This document shows, piece after piece, positions 1 to 11,716 of a stretch of 64,000 nucleotides of DNA. Below the pieces are notes generated by a model. The model searched no databases. It was not told the DNA's origin and worked only from the letters and a program-made list of their open reading frames with translations. Source of the stretch: Rhytidiadelphus loreus (lineage: Eukaryota > Streptophyta > Bryopsida > Hypnales > Hylocomiaceae); assembly GCA_947034895.1 (NCBI GenBank), contig OX344763.1:69583093-69647092 (forward strand), given 5' to 3'. How positions within the stretch are numbered: position 1 is the first letter of the stretch; every line of letters begins with the position of its first letter. The translations under genes and the position numbers were made by a program.

Positions 1-1071
1 ACAGTCATTAACGTACAGGGCAGAAACGTTGCCTCAATTTTTAGTTTGACGCACAAAATCATTCAAAGTGACCACCCAAACGTGCATATCCTTTTGCATG
101 CATGAGTTTAGGAATAAATGCAACTTGCACAAACATGTTTTACCATCTTCTTTACGTGAATTCTCGTGACATTATATTTTTCAGACAGTCACTAATGTAC
201 AGGTCAAGGACGTTGCCTCAATCTTTAGTTTCACGCTCAAAATCATTCAAAGTGACCACCCAAACCTGCATATTCTTTTGCATGCATGACTTTAGGAATA
301 CATGCAACTTGCACAAACATGTTTTACTATCTTCTTTACGTGAATTTTCGTGACATTATATTTTGTTGGACAGTAATTAACGTACAGGGCAAGAATGTTG
401 CCTCAATTTTTAGTTTCACGCACAAAATCATTCAAAGTGACCACCCAAACGTGCATATCCTTTTGCATGCATGAGTTTAGGAATAAATGCAACTTGCACA
501 AACATGTTTTACCATCTTCTTTACGTGAATTCTCGTGACATTATATTTTTCGGACAGTCATTAACGTACAGGGCAAGAACGTTGCCTCAATTTTTAGTTT
601 CACCCACAAAATCATTCAAAGTGACCACCCAAACGTGCATATCCTTGTGCATGCATGAGTTTAGGAATAAATGCAACTTGCACAAACATGTTTCACCATC
701 TTCGTTACGTGAATTCTCGTGACATTATATTTTTCTGACAGTCATTAATGTACAGGGCAAGAACGTTGCCTCAATCTTTAGTTTCACGCACAAAATCATT
801 CAAAGTGACCACCCAAACGTGCATATTGTTTTGAATGCATGAGTTTAGGAATAAATGCAACTTGCACAAACAGTTTTACCATCTTCTTTACGTGAATTTC
901 CGTGACATTATATTTTGTCGGACAGTCATTAACGTACAGGGCAAGAACGTTGCCTCAATTTTTAGTTTCACGCACAAAATCATTCAAAGTGACCACCCAA
1001 ACGTGCATATTGTTTTAACTGCATGAGTTTAGGAATACATGCAACTTGCACAAACATGTTTTACCATCATC

Positions 1072-1081
1072 TTCACGTGAA
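1072..1081. other. TTCACGTGAA palindrome, restricted to a few L monomers
   Basis: In L units starting at 1023, 2869, 4898, 9689, 10610 and 42156 the usual TTTACGTGAA reads TTCACGTGAA, a perfect palindrome with a CACGTG core. All six also carry CATCATC just before it, so they descend from one variant. CACGTG is a known core for several transcription-factor families, but nothing else here suggests regulation. Confidence 0.6.
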
Positions 1082-2497
1082 TTTTCGTGACATTATATTT
1101 TATCGGACAGTCATTGACGTACAGGGCAAAAACGTTGCCTCAATTTTTAGTTTCACGCACAAAATCATTCAAAGTGACCACCCAAACGTGCATATTGTTT
1201 TGAATGCATGAGTTTAGGAATAAATGCAACTTGCACAAACATGTTTTACCATCTTCTTTACGTGAATTCTCGTGACATTATATTTTTCTGACAGTCATTA
1301 ATGTACAGGGCAAGAACGTTGCCTCAATTTTTAGTTTCACCCACAAAATCATTCAAAGTGACCACACCAAACGTGCATATTGTTTAGAATGCATGAGTTT
1401 AGGAATAAATGCAACTTGCACAAACATGTTTCACCATCTTCTTTACATGAATTCTCGTGACATTATATTTTTCTGACAGTCATTAATGTACAGGGCAAGA
1501 ACGTTGCCTCAATCTTTAGTTTCACGCACAAAATCATTCAAAGTGACCACCCAAACCTGCATATTGTTTTGAATGCATGAGTTTAGGAATATATGCAACT
1601 TGCACAAACATGTTTTACCATCTTCTTTACGTGAATTCTCGTGACATTATATTTTTCTGACAGTCATTAATGTACAGGGCAAGAACGTTGCCTCAATTTT
1701 TAGTTTCACGCACAAAATCATTCAAAGTGACCACCGAAACGTGCATATTGTTTTGAATGCATGAGTTTAGGAATAAATGCAAGTTGCACAAACATGTTTC
1801 ACCATCTTCTTTACGTGAATTCTCGTGACATTATATTTTTCTGACAGTCATTAATGTACAGGGCAAGAACGTTGCCTCAATCCTTAGTTTCACGCACAAA
1901 ATCATTCAAAGTGACCACCCAAACGTGCATATTGTTTTGAATGCATGAGTTTAGGAATAAATGCAAGTTGCACAAACATGTTTCACCATCTTCTTTACGT
2001 GAATTCTCGTGACATTATATTTTTCTGACAGTCATTAATGTACAGGGCAAGAACGTTGCCTCAATTTTTAGTTTCACGCACAAAATCATTCAAAGTGACC
2101 ACCGAAACGTGCATATTGTTTTGAATGCATGAGTTTAGGAATAAATGCAACTTGCACAAACATGTTTTACCATCTTCTTTACGTCAATTTCCGTGACATT
2201 ATATTTTGTTGGACAGTCAGTAACGTACAGGGCAAGAACGATGCCCCAATTTTTAGTTTCACGCACAAAATCATTCAAAGTGACCACCGAAACGTGCATA
2301 TTGTTTTGAATGCATGAGTTTAGGAATAAATGCAAGTTGCACAAACATGTTTCACCATCTTCTTTACGTGAATTCTCGTGACATTATATTTTTCTGACAG
2401 TCATTAATGTACAGGGCAAGAACGTTGCCTCAATTTTTAGTTTCACGCACAAAATCATTCAAAGTGACCACCCAAACGTGCATATCCTTGTGCATGC

Positions 2498-2683
2498 ATG
2501 AGTTTAGGAATAAATTCAACTTGCACAAACATGTTTTACCATCTTCTTTACGTGAATTTCCGTGACAATATATTTTGTTGGACAGTCATTAACGCACAGT
2601 GCATGAAACGATGCCCCAATTTTTAGTTTCACGTACAAAATCATTCAAAGTGACCACCCAAACGTGCATATCCTTTTGCATGC
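2498..2683. repeat. Reference N+ monomer (186 bp, GCATGAAACG)
   Basis: This is an N-type unit in which GTGCAAGAACG is replaced by GTGCATGAAACG, a net gain of one base, giving 186 bp and a broken frame. The same change recurs near 39.85, 47.05, 47.43, 49.08, 52.22, 54.80, 57.20, 57.57, 59.79, 60.16, 61.27, 61.64, 62.20 and 62.75 kb. Many copies also share AATTCAACTTG instead of AATGCAACTTG. It is almost always preceded or followed by an S monomer, so it moves as part of a small module. Confidence 0.9.
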
Positions 2684-3423
2684 ATGAGTTTAGGAATAAA
2701 TGCAACTTGCACAAACATGTTTTACCATCTTCTTTACGTGAATTCTCGTGACATTATATTTTGTCGGACAGTCATTAACGTACAGGGCAAGAACGTTGCC
2801 TCAATTTTTAGTTTCACGCACAAAATCATTCAAAGTGACCACCCAAACGTGCACATTGTTTTAAATGCATGAGTTTAGGAATAAATGCAACTTGCACAAA
2901 CATGTTTTACCATCATCTTCACGTGAATTTTCGTGACATTATATTTTGTCGGACAGTCATTAACGTACAGGGCAAAAACGTTGCCTCAATTTTTAGTTTC
3001 ACCCACAAAATCATTCAAAGTGACTATCCAAACGTGCATATCCTTTTGCATGCATGAGTTTAGGAATAAATGCAACTTGCACAAACATGTTTTACCATCT
3101 TCTTTACGTGAATTTCCGTGACATTATATTTTGTCGGACAGTCATTAACGTACAGGGCAAGAACGTTGCCTCAATTTTTAGTTTCACGCACAAAATCATT
3201 CAAAGTGACCACCCAAACGTGCATATTGTTTTGAATGCATGAGTTTAGGAATAAATGCAACTTGCACAAACATGTTTTACCATCTTCTTTACGTGAATTT
3301 CCGTGACATTATATTTTGTCGGACAGTCATTAACGTACAGGGCGAGAACGTTGCCTCAATTTTTAGTTTCACGCACAAAATCATTCAAAGTGACCACCCA
3401 AACGTGCATATTGTTTTGAATGC

Positions 3424-3608
3424 ATGAGTTTAGGAATAAATGCAACTTGCACAAACATGTTTTACCATCTTCTTTACGTGAATTTCCGTGACATTATATT
3501 TTGTCGGACAGTCATTAACGTACAGGGCAAGAACGTTGCCTCAATTTTTAGTTTCACGCACAAAATCATTCAAAGTGACCACCCAAACGTGCATATTGTT
3601 TTGAATGC
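3424..3608. repeat. Reference L-class monomer (185 bp)
   Basis: This unit represents the L class, recognised by TTTTGTCGGACAG, TTAACGTACAGGGC and usually AATTTCCG or AATTTTCG. It contains 31 G and 37 C in 185 bp and seven CpG dinucleotides, against about 6.2 expected from composition. It holds two adjacent dyads at 3441-3451 and 3453-3462. A frame of 62 codons is open from its first ATG to a TGA that overlaps the start of the next unit. The same frame is open in other intact L and N monomers, but a coding role is not supported. Confidence 0.95.
3441..3462. other. Pair of adjacent dyad symmetries (reference copy)
   Basis: TGCAACTTGCA (3441-3451) is a perfect inverted repeat around a single central base. 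One base later, AAACATGTTT (3453-3462) is a perfect 10 bp palindrome. Most monomers keep both. In S units the first is often TGCAAGTTGCA, which is equally symmetric. Exceptions are the GCGAG units, the AACATGCAC units and units with CACAACCATG. Short dyads are a reported property of centromeric satellites that lack a CENP-B box. A role here is inference. Confidence 0.75.
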
Positions 3609-3793
3609 ATGAGTTTAGGAATATATGCAACTTGCACAAACATGTTTTACCATCTTCTTTACGTGAATTTCCGTGACATTATATTTTGTCGGACAGTCAT
3701 TAACGTACAGGGCAAGAACGTTGCCTCAATCTTTAGTTTCACGCACAAAATCATTCAAAGTGACAACCCAAACGTGCATATTGTTTTGAATGC

Positions 3794-3977
3794 ATGAGTT
3801 TAGGAATAAATGCAACTTGCACAAACATGTTTCACCATCTTCTTTACGTGAATTCTCGTGACATTATATTTTTCTGACAGTCATTAATGTACAGGGCAAG
3901 AACGTTGCCTCAATCTTTAGTTTCACGCACAAAATCATTCAAAGTGACCACCCAAACGTGCATATTGTTTTGAATGC
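3794..3977. repeat. Reference S-class monomer (184 bp)
   Basis: This unit represents the commonest short class. It differs from L by TTTTTCTGACAG in place of TTTTGTCGGACAG, a net loss of one base, and by TTAATGTACAGG in place of TTAACGTACAGG. It usually carries AATTCTCG, which creates a GAATTC site, or AATGCTCG. The one-base loss shifts the frame, so S monomers do not carry the 62-codon frame. Sub-variants differ at TGCAACTTGCA or TGCAAGTTGCA, TTTTACC or TTTCACC, and CAATTTTT, CAATCTTT or CAATCCTT. These markers make it possible to follow segmental copies. Confidence 0.95.
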
Positions 3978-4897
3978 ATGAGTTTAGGAATATATGCAAC
4001 TTGCACAAACATGTTTTACCATCTTCTTTACGTGAATGCTCGTGACATTATATTTTTCTGACAGTCATTAATGTACAGGGCAAGAACGTTGCCTCAATTT
4101 TTAGTTTCACGCACAAAATCATTCAAAGTGACCACCCAAACCTGCATATTGTTTTGAATGCATGAGTTTAGGAATAAATGCAAGTTGCACAAACATGTTT
4201 CACCATCTTCTTTACGTGAATTCTCGTGACATTATATTTTTCTGACAGTCATTAATGTACAGGGCAAGAACGTTGCCTCAATCCTTAGTTTCACGCACAA
4301 AATCATTCAAAGTGACCACCCAAACGTGCATATTGTTTTGAATGCATGAGTTTAGGAATATATGCAACTTGCACAAACATGTTTTACCATCTTCTTTACG
4401 TGAATTCTCGTGACATTATATTTTTCTGACAGTCATTAATGTACAGGGCAGGAACGTTGCCTCAATTTTTAGTTTCACGCACAAAATCATTCAAAGTGAC
4501 CACCCAAACGTGCATATTGTTTTGAATGCATGAGTTTAGGAATATATGCAACTTGCACAAACATGTTTTACCATCTTCTTTACGTGAATTCTCGTGACAT
4601 TATATTTTTCTGACAGTCATTAATGTACAGGGCAGGAACGTTGCCTCAATTTTTAGTTTCACGCACAAAATCATTCAAAGTGACCACCCAAACGTGCATA
4701 TTGTTTTGAATGCATGAGTTTAGGAATATATGCAACTTGCACAAACATGTTTTACCATCTTCTTTACGTGAATTCTCGTGACATTATATTTTTCTGACAG
4801 TCATTAATGTACAGGGCAAGAACGTTGCCTCAATTTTTAGTTTCACGCACAAAATCATTCAAAGTGACCACCCAAACGTGCATATTGTTTTAAATGC
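3794..4897. repeat. Run of six S monomers
   Basis: Six 184 bp units fill 1104 bp exactly. They carry alternating AAGTTGC and AACTTGC forms. Two neighbouring units share the rare GGCAGGAACG (around 4.45 and 4.63 kb), which marks a one-monomer duplication. The run separates two copies of an L group (2869-3423 and 4898-5452). Confidence 0.88.
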
Positions 4898-5452
4898 ATG
4901 AGTTTAGGAATAAATGCAACTTGCACAAACATGTTTTACCATCATCTTCACGTGAATTTCCGTGACATTATATTTTGTCGGACAGTCATTAACGTACAGG
5001 GCAAAAACGTTGCCTCAATTTTTAGTTTCACCCACAAAATCATTCAAAGTGACCACCCAAACGTGCATATCCTTTTGCATGCATGAGTTTAGGAATAAAT
5101 GCAACTTGCACAAACATGTTTTACCATCTTCTTTACGTGAATTTCCGTGACATTATATTTTGTCGGACAGTCATTAACGTACAGGGCAAGAACGTTGCCT
5201 CAATTTTTAGTTTCACGCACAAAATCATTCAAAGTGACCACCCAAACGTGCATATTGTTTTGAATGCATGAGTTTAGGAATACATGCAACTTGCACAAAC
5301 ATGTTTTACCATCTTCTTTACGTGAATTTCCGTGACATTATATTTTGTCGGACAGTCATTAACGTACAGGGCAAGAACGTTGCCTCAATTTTTAGTTTCA
5401 CGCACAAAATCATTCAAAGTGACCACCCAAACGTGCATATTGTTTTGAATGC
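4898..5452. repeat. Three L monomers, copy of 2869-3423
   Basis: Three 185 bp units repeat the order and private variants of 2869-3423 at an offset of 2029 bp. The first has the TTCACGTGAA palindrome and CACCCACAAA. The next two have AATTTCCG and GTCGG. The duplicated segment therefore spans 11 monomers of spacing. Confidence 0.85.
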
Positions 5453-8400
5453 ATGAGTTTAGGAATAAATGCAAGTTGCACAAACATGTTTCACCATCTT
5501 CTTTACGTGAATTCTCGTGACATTATATTTTTCTGACAGTCATTAACGTACAGGGCAAGAACGTTGCCTCAATCTTTAGTTTCACGCACAAAATCATTCA
5601 AAGTGACCACCCAAACGTGCATATTGTTTTGAATGCATGAGTTTAGGAATATATGCAACTTGCACAAACATGTTTTACCATCTTCTTTACGTGAATGCTC
5701 GTGACATTATATTTTTCTGACAGTCATTAATGTACAGGGCAAGAACGTTGCCTCAATTTTTAGTTTCACGCACAAAATCATTCAAAGTGACCACCCAAAC
5801 GTGCATATTGTTTTGAATGCATGAGTTTAGGAATAAATGCAAGTTGCACAAACATGTTTCACCATCTTCTTTACGTGAATTCTCGTGACATTATATTTTT
5901 CTGACAGTCATTAATGTACAGGGCAAGAACGTTGCCTCAATTTTTTGTTTCACGCACAAAATCATTCAAAGTGACCACCCAAACGTGCATATTGTTTTGA
6001 ATGCATGAGTTTAGGAATATATGCAACTTGCACAAACATGTTTTACCATCTTCTTTACGTGAATTCTCGTGACATTATATTTTTCTGACAGTCATTAATG
6101 TACAGGGCAAGAACGTTGCCTCAATTTTTAGTTTCACGCACAAAATCATTCAAAGTGACCACCCAAACGTGCATATTGTTTTGAATGCATGAGTTTAGGA
6201 ATATATGCAACTTGCACAAACATGTTTTACCATCTTCTTTACGTGAATTCTCGTGACATTATATTTTTCTGACAGTCATTAATGTACAGGGCAAGAACGT
6301 TGCCTCAATTTTTAGTTTCACGCACAAAATCATTCAAAGTGACCACCCAAACGTGCATATTGTTTTGAATGCATGAGTTTAGGAATAAATGCAAGTTGCA
6401 CAAACATGTTTCACCATCTTCTTTACGTGAATTCTCGTGACATTATATTTTTCTGACAGTCATTAATGTACAGGGCAAGAACGTTGCCTCAATCTTTAGT
6501 TTCACGCACAAAATCATTCAAAGTGACCACCCAAACATGCATATTGTTTTGAATGCATGAGTTTAGGAATATATGCAACTTGCACAAACATGTTTTACCA
6601 TCTTCTTTACGTGAATGCTCGTGACATTATATTTTTCTGACAGTCATTAATGTACAGGGCAAGAACGTTGCCTCAATTTTTAGTTTCACGCACAAAATCA
6701 TTCAAAGTGACCACCCAAACGTGCATATTGTTTTGAATGCATGAGTTTAGGAATAAATGCAAGTTGCACAAACATGTTTCACCATCTTCTTTACGTGAAT
6801 TCTCGTGACATTATATTTTTCTGACAGTCATTAATGTACAGGGCAAGAACGTTGCCTCAATTTTTAGTTTCACGCACAAAATCATTCAAAGTGACCACCC
6901 AAACGTGCATATTGTTTTGAATGCATGAATTTAGGAATATATGCAACTTGCACAAACATGTTTTACCATCTTCTTTACGTGAATTCTCGTGACATTATAT
7001 TTTGTTGGACAGTCATTAATGTACAGGGCAAGAACGTTGCCTCAATTTTTAGTTTCACGCACAAAATCATTCAAAGTGACCACCCAAACGTGCATATTGT
7101 TTTAAATGCATGAGTTTAGGAATAAATGCAAGTTGCACAAACATGTTTCACCATCTTCTTTACGTGAATTCTCGTGACATTATATTTTTCTGACAGTCAT
7201 TAACGTACAGGGCAAGAACGTTGCCTCAATTTTTAGTTTCACGCACAAAATCATTCAAAGTGACCACCGAAACGTGCATATTGTTTTGAATGCATGAGTT
7301 TAGGAATAAATGCAAGTTGCACAAACATGTTTCACCATCTTCTTTACGTGAATTCTCGTGACATTATATTTTTCTGACAGTCATTAATGTACAGGGCAAG
7401 AACGTTGCCTCAATTTTTAGTTTCACGCACAAAATCATTCAAAGTGACCACCCAAACGTGCATATTGTTTTGAATGCATGAATTTAGGAATATATGCAAC
7501 TTGCACAAACATGTTTTACCATCTTCTTTACGTGAATTCTCGTGACATTATATTTTGTTGGACAGTCATTAATGTACAGGGCAAGAACGTTGCCTCAATT
7601 TTTAGTTTCACGCACAAAATCATTCAAAGTGACCACCCAAACGTGCATATTGTTTTGAATGCATGAGTTTAGGAATAAATGCAAGTTGCACAAACATGTT
7701 TTACCATCTTCTTTACGTGAATTTCCGTGACATTATATTTTGTCGGACAGTCATTAATGTACAGGGCAAGAACGTTGCCTCAATCCTTAGTTTCACGCAC
7801 AAAATCATTCAAAGTGACCACCCAAACGTGCATATTGTTTTGAATGCATGAGTTTAGGAATATATGCAACTTGCACAAACATGTTTTACCATCTTCTTTA
7901 CGTGAATTCTCGTGACATTATATTTTTCGGACAGTCATTAACGTACAGGGCAAGAACGTTGCCTCAATTTTTTGTTTCACGCACGAAATCATTCAAAGTG
8001 ACCACCCAAACGTGCATATTGTTTTGAATGCATGAGTTTAGGAATATATGCAAGTTGCACAAACATGTTTTACCATCTTCTTTACGTGAATTCTCGTGAC
8101 ATTATATTTTTCTGACAGTCATTAATGTACAGGGCAAGAACGTTGCCTCAATTTTTAGTTTCACGCACAAAATCATTCAAAGTGACCACCCAAACGTGCA
8201 TATTGTTTTGAATGCATGAATTTAGGAATATATGCAACTTGCACAAACATGTTTTACCATCTTCTTTACGTGAATTCTCGTGACATTATATTTTGTTGGA
8301 CAGTCATTAATGTACAGGGCAAGAACGTTGCCTCAATTTTTAGTTTCACGCACAAAATCATTCAAAGTGACCACCCAAACGTGCATATTGTTTTAAATGC

Positions 8401-11400
8401 ATGAGTTTAGGAATAAATGCAAGTTGCACAAACATGTTTCACCATCTTCTTTACGTGAATTCTCGTGACATTATATTTTTCTGACAGTCATTAACGTACA
8501 GGGCAAGAACGTTGCCTCAATCTTTAGTTTCACGCACAAAATCATTCAAAGTGACCACCCAAACGTGCATATTGTTTTGAATGCATGAGTTTAGGAATAT
8601 ATGCAACTTGCACAAACATGTTTTACCATCTTCTTTACGTGAATGCTCGTGACATTATATTTTTCTGACAGTCATTAATGTACAGGGCAAGAACGTTGCC
8701 TCAATTTTTAGTTTCACGCACAAAATCATTCAAAGTGACCACCCAAACGTGCATATTGTTTTGAATGCATGAGTTTAGGAATAAATGCAAGTTGCACAAA
8801 CATGTTTCACCATCTTCTTTACGTGAATTCTCGTGACATTATATTTTTCTGACAGTCATTAATGTACAGGGCAAGAACGTTGCCTCAATTTTTAGTTTCA
8901 CGCACAAAATCATTCAAAGTGACCACCCAAACGTGCATATTGTTTTGAATGCATGAGTTTAGGAATATATGCAACTTGCACAAACATGTTTTACCATCTT
9001 CTTTACGTGAATTCTCGTGACATTATATTTTTCTGACAGTCATTAATGTACAGGGCAAGAACGTTGCCTCAATTTTTAGTTTCACGCACAAAATCATTCA
9101 AAGTGACCACCCAAACGTGCATATTGTTTTGAATGCATGAGTTTAGGAATATATGCAACTTGCACAAACATGTTTTACCATCTTCTTTACGTGAATTCTC
9201 GTGACATTATATTTTTCTGACAGTCATTAATGTACAGGGCAAGAACGTTGCCTCAATTTTTAGTTTCACGCACAAAATCATTCAAAGTGACCACCCAAAC
9301 GTGCATATTGTTTTGAATGCATGAGTTTAGGAATAAATGCAAGTTGCACAAACATGTTTCACCATCTTCTTTACGTGAATTCTCGTGACATTATATTTTT
9401 CTGACAGTCATTAATGTACAGGGCAAGAACGTTGCCTCAATCTTTAGTTTCACGCACAAAATCATTCAAAGTGACCACCCAAACATGCATATTGTTTTGA
9501 ATGCATGAGTTTAGGAATATATGCAACTTGCACAAACATGTTTTACCATCTTCTTTACGTGAATGCTCGTGACATTATATTTTTCTGACAGTCATTAATG
9601 TACAGGGCAAGAACGTTGCCTCAATCTTTAGTTTCACGCACAAAATCATTCAAAGTGACCACCCAAACGTGCATATTGTTTTGAATGCATGAGTTTAGGA
9701 ATATATGCAACTTGCACAAACATGTTTTACCATCATCTTCACGTGAATTTTCGTGACATTATATTTTGTCGGACAGTCATTAACGTACAGGGCAAAAACG
9801 TTGCCTCAATTTTTAGTTTCACCCACAAAATCATTCAAAGTGACCACCCAAACGTGCATATCCTTTTGCATGCATGAGTTTAGGAATATATGCAACTTGC
9901 ACAAACATGTTTTACCATCTTCTTTACGTGAATGCTCGTGACATTATATTTTTCTGACAGTCATTAACGTACAGGGCAAGAACGTTGCCTCAATTTTTAG
10001 TTTCACGCACAAAATCATTCAAAGTGACCACCCAAACGTGCATATTGTTTTGAATGCATGAGTTTAGGAATAAATGCAAGTTGCACAAACATGTTTCACC
10101 ATCTTCTTTACGTGAATTCTCGTGACATTATATTTTTCTGACAGTCATTAATGTACAGGGCAAGAACGTTGCCTCAATCTTTAGTTTCACGCACAAAATC
10201 ATTCAAAGTGACCACCCAAACATGCATATTGTTTTGAATGCATGAGTTTAGGAATATATGCAACTTGCACAAACATGTTTTACCATCTTCTTTACGTGAA
10301 TGCTCGTGACATTATATTTTTCTGACAGTCATTAATGTACAGGGCAAGAACGTTGCCTCAATCTTTAGTTTCACGCACAAAATCATTCAAAGTGACCACC
10401 CAAACGTGCATATTGTTTTGAATGCATGAGTTTAGGAATATATGCAACTTGCACAAACATGTTTTACCATCTTCTTTACGTGAATGCTCGTGACATTATA
10501 TTTTTCTGACAGTCATTAATGTACAGGGCAAGAACGTTGCCTCAATTTTTAGTTTCACGCACAAAATCATTCAAAGTGACCACCCAAACGTGCATATTGT
10601 TTTAAATGCATGAGTTTAGGAATAAATGCAACTTGCACAAACATGTTTTACCATCATCTTCACGTGAATTTTCGTGACATTATATTTTGTCGGACAGTCA
10701 TTAACGTACAGGGCAAAAACGTTGCCTCAATTTTTAGTTTCACCCACAAAATCATTCAAAGTGACCACCCAAACGTGCATATCCTTTTGCATGCATGAGT
10801 TTAGGAATATATGCAACTTGCACAAACATGTTTTACCATCTTCTTTACGTGAATTCTCGTGACATTATATTTTTCTGACAGTCATTAATGTACAGGGCAA
10901 GAACGTTGCCTCAATTTTTAGTTTCACGCACAAAATCATTCAAAGTGACCACCCAAACGTGCATATTGTTTTGAATGCATGAGTTTAGGAATATATGCAA
11001 CTTGCACAAACATGTTTTACCATCTTCTTTACGTGAATTCTCGTGACATTATATTTTTCTGACAGTCATTAATGTACAGGGCAAGAACGTTGCCTCAATT
11101 TTTAGTTTCACGCACAAAATCATTCAAAGTGACCACCCAAACGTGCATATTGTTTTGAATGCATGAGTTTAGGAATATATGCAACTTGCACAAACATGTT
11201 TCACCATCTTCTTTACGTGAATTCTCGTGACATTATATTTTTCTGACAGTCATTAATGTACAGGGCAAGAACGTTGCCTCAATCCTTAGTTTCACGCACA
11301 AAATCATTCAAAGTGACCACCCAAACGTGCATATTGTTTTGAATGCATGAGTTTAGGAATATATGCAACTTGCACAAACATGTTTTACCATCTTCTTTAC

Positions 11401-11530
11401 GTGAATTCTCGTGACATTATATTTTTCTGACAGTCATTAATGTACAGGGCAAGAACGTTGCCTCAATCCTTAGTTTCACGCACAAAATCATTCAAAGTGA
11501 CCACCCAAACGTGCATATTGTTTTGAATGC
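5453..11530. repeat. S-rich block with a 16-monomer (2948 bp) repeat spacing
   Basis: Most units are S. L-like units occur at 6925, 7478, 7663, 8216, 9689 and 10610. The seven units 5453-6740 recur at 8401-9688 with an offset of 2948 bp. They keep the order of AAGTTGC, AATGCTCG and the rare AAACATGCAT form (6536 and 9483). A further partial copy with AAACATGCAT lies at 10058-10241, offset 737 bp from 9321. Units 6925, 7478 and 8216 share a private ATGAATTTAGG start and TTGTTGG. No gene or non-satellite insertion was seen. Confidence 0.88.
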
Positions 11531-11716
11531 ATGAGTTTAGGAATATATGCAACTTGCACAAACATGTTTCACCATCTTCTTTACGTGAATTCTCGTGACA
11601 TTATATTTTGACGGACAGTCATTAACGTACAGGGCAAGAACGTTGCCTCAATTTTTAGTTTCACGCACAAAATCATTCAAAGTGACCACACCAAACGTGC
11701 ATATTGTTTTGAATGC
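11531..11716. repeat. Reference D-class monomer (186 bp)
   Basis: D monomers carry TTTTGACGGACAG. Several also carry an extra base in ACCACACCAAACG, where most monomers have ACCACCCAAACG, which brings them to 186 bp. The same form recurs at 12086, 13560, 14300, 15963, 18543, 22785, 23525 and 30159. A related D form with TTCGTCAC occurs at 13931, 15594, 18914, 23156, 26105 and 30530. D monomers are concentrated between about 11.5 and 31 kb and mark the 4-monomer module described below. Confidence 0.88.

Larger units (their letters stand above)
1..2683. repeat. Mixed S/L/N block at the left edge
   Basis: This block opens mid-monomer and contains units beginning at 102, 286, 471, 655, 839, 1023, 1208, 1393, 1577, 1761, 1945, 2129, 2314 and 2498. 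The unit at 839 lacks one T in ACAAACAGTTTTACC, so it is an L type of only 184 bp. The unit at 471 has TTTTTCGGACAG, a form between S and L. Units 286-1576 have counterparts at 41418-42709. Units 2129-2683 have counterparts at 39386-39940. Confidence 0.9.
2684..3793. repeat. Homogeneous run of six L monomers
   Basis: Six consecutive 185 bp units (6 x 185 = 1110 bp) are all of L class. The last four are close to identical, differing at a few positions such as AATAAATG or AATATATG near the unit start. This is what recent local amplification of a single monomer looks like, in contrast to the alternating class order elsewhere. The units starting at 2869, 3054 and 3239 recur in the same order at 4898, 5083 and 5268, an offset of 2029 bp (11 monomers). 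Confidence 0.9.

Noticed and set aside
3424..3608. CENP-B box in the monomer
   Set aside because: I looked for the TTCG...A..CGGG pattern on both strands. TTTCGTCGGG in R units has CGGG but not the required spacing.
3424..3608. TATA-like promoter at CATTATATTTT
   Set aside because: An A+T-rich hexamer is expected by chance in a 63% A+T repeat, and no transcribed unit follows it.
3424..3608. Internal half-unit (about 92 bp) duplication within the monomer
   Set aside because: The two CACAAA blocks (GCACAAAC and GCACAAAA) are about 109 bp apart, and flanking sequence does not align, so an ancestral dimer is not supported by eye.
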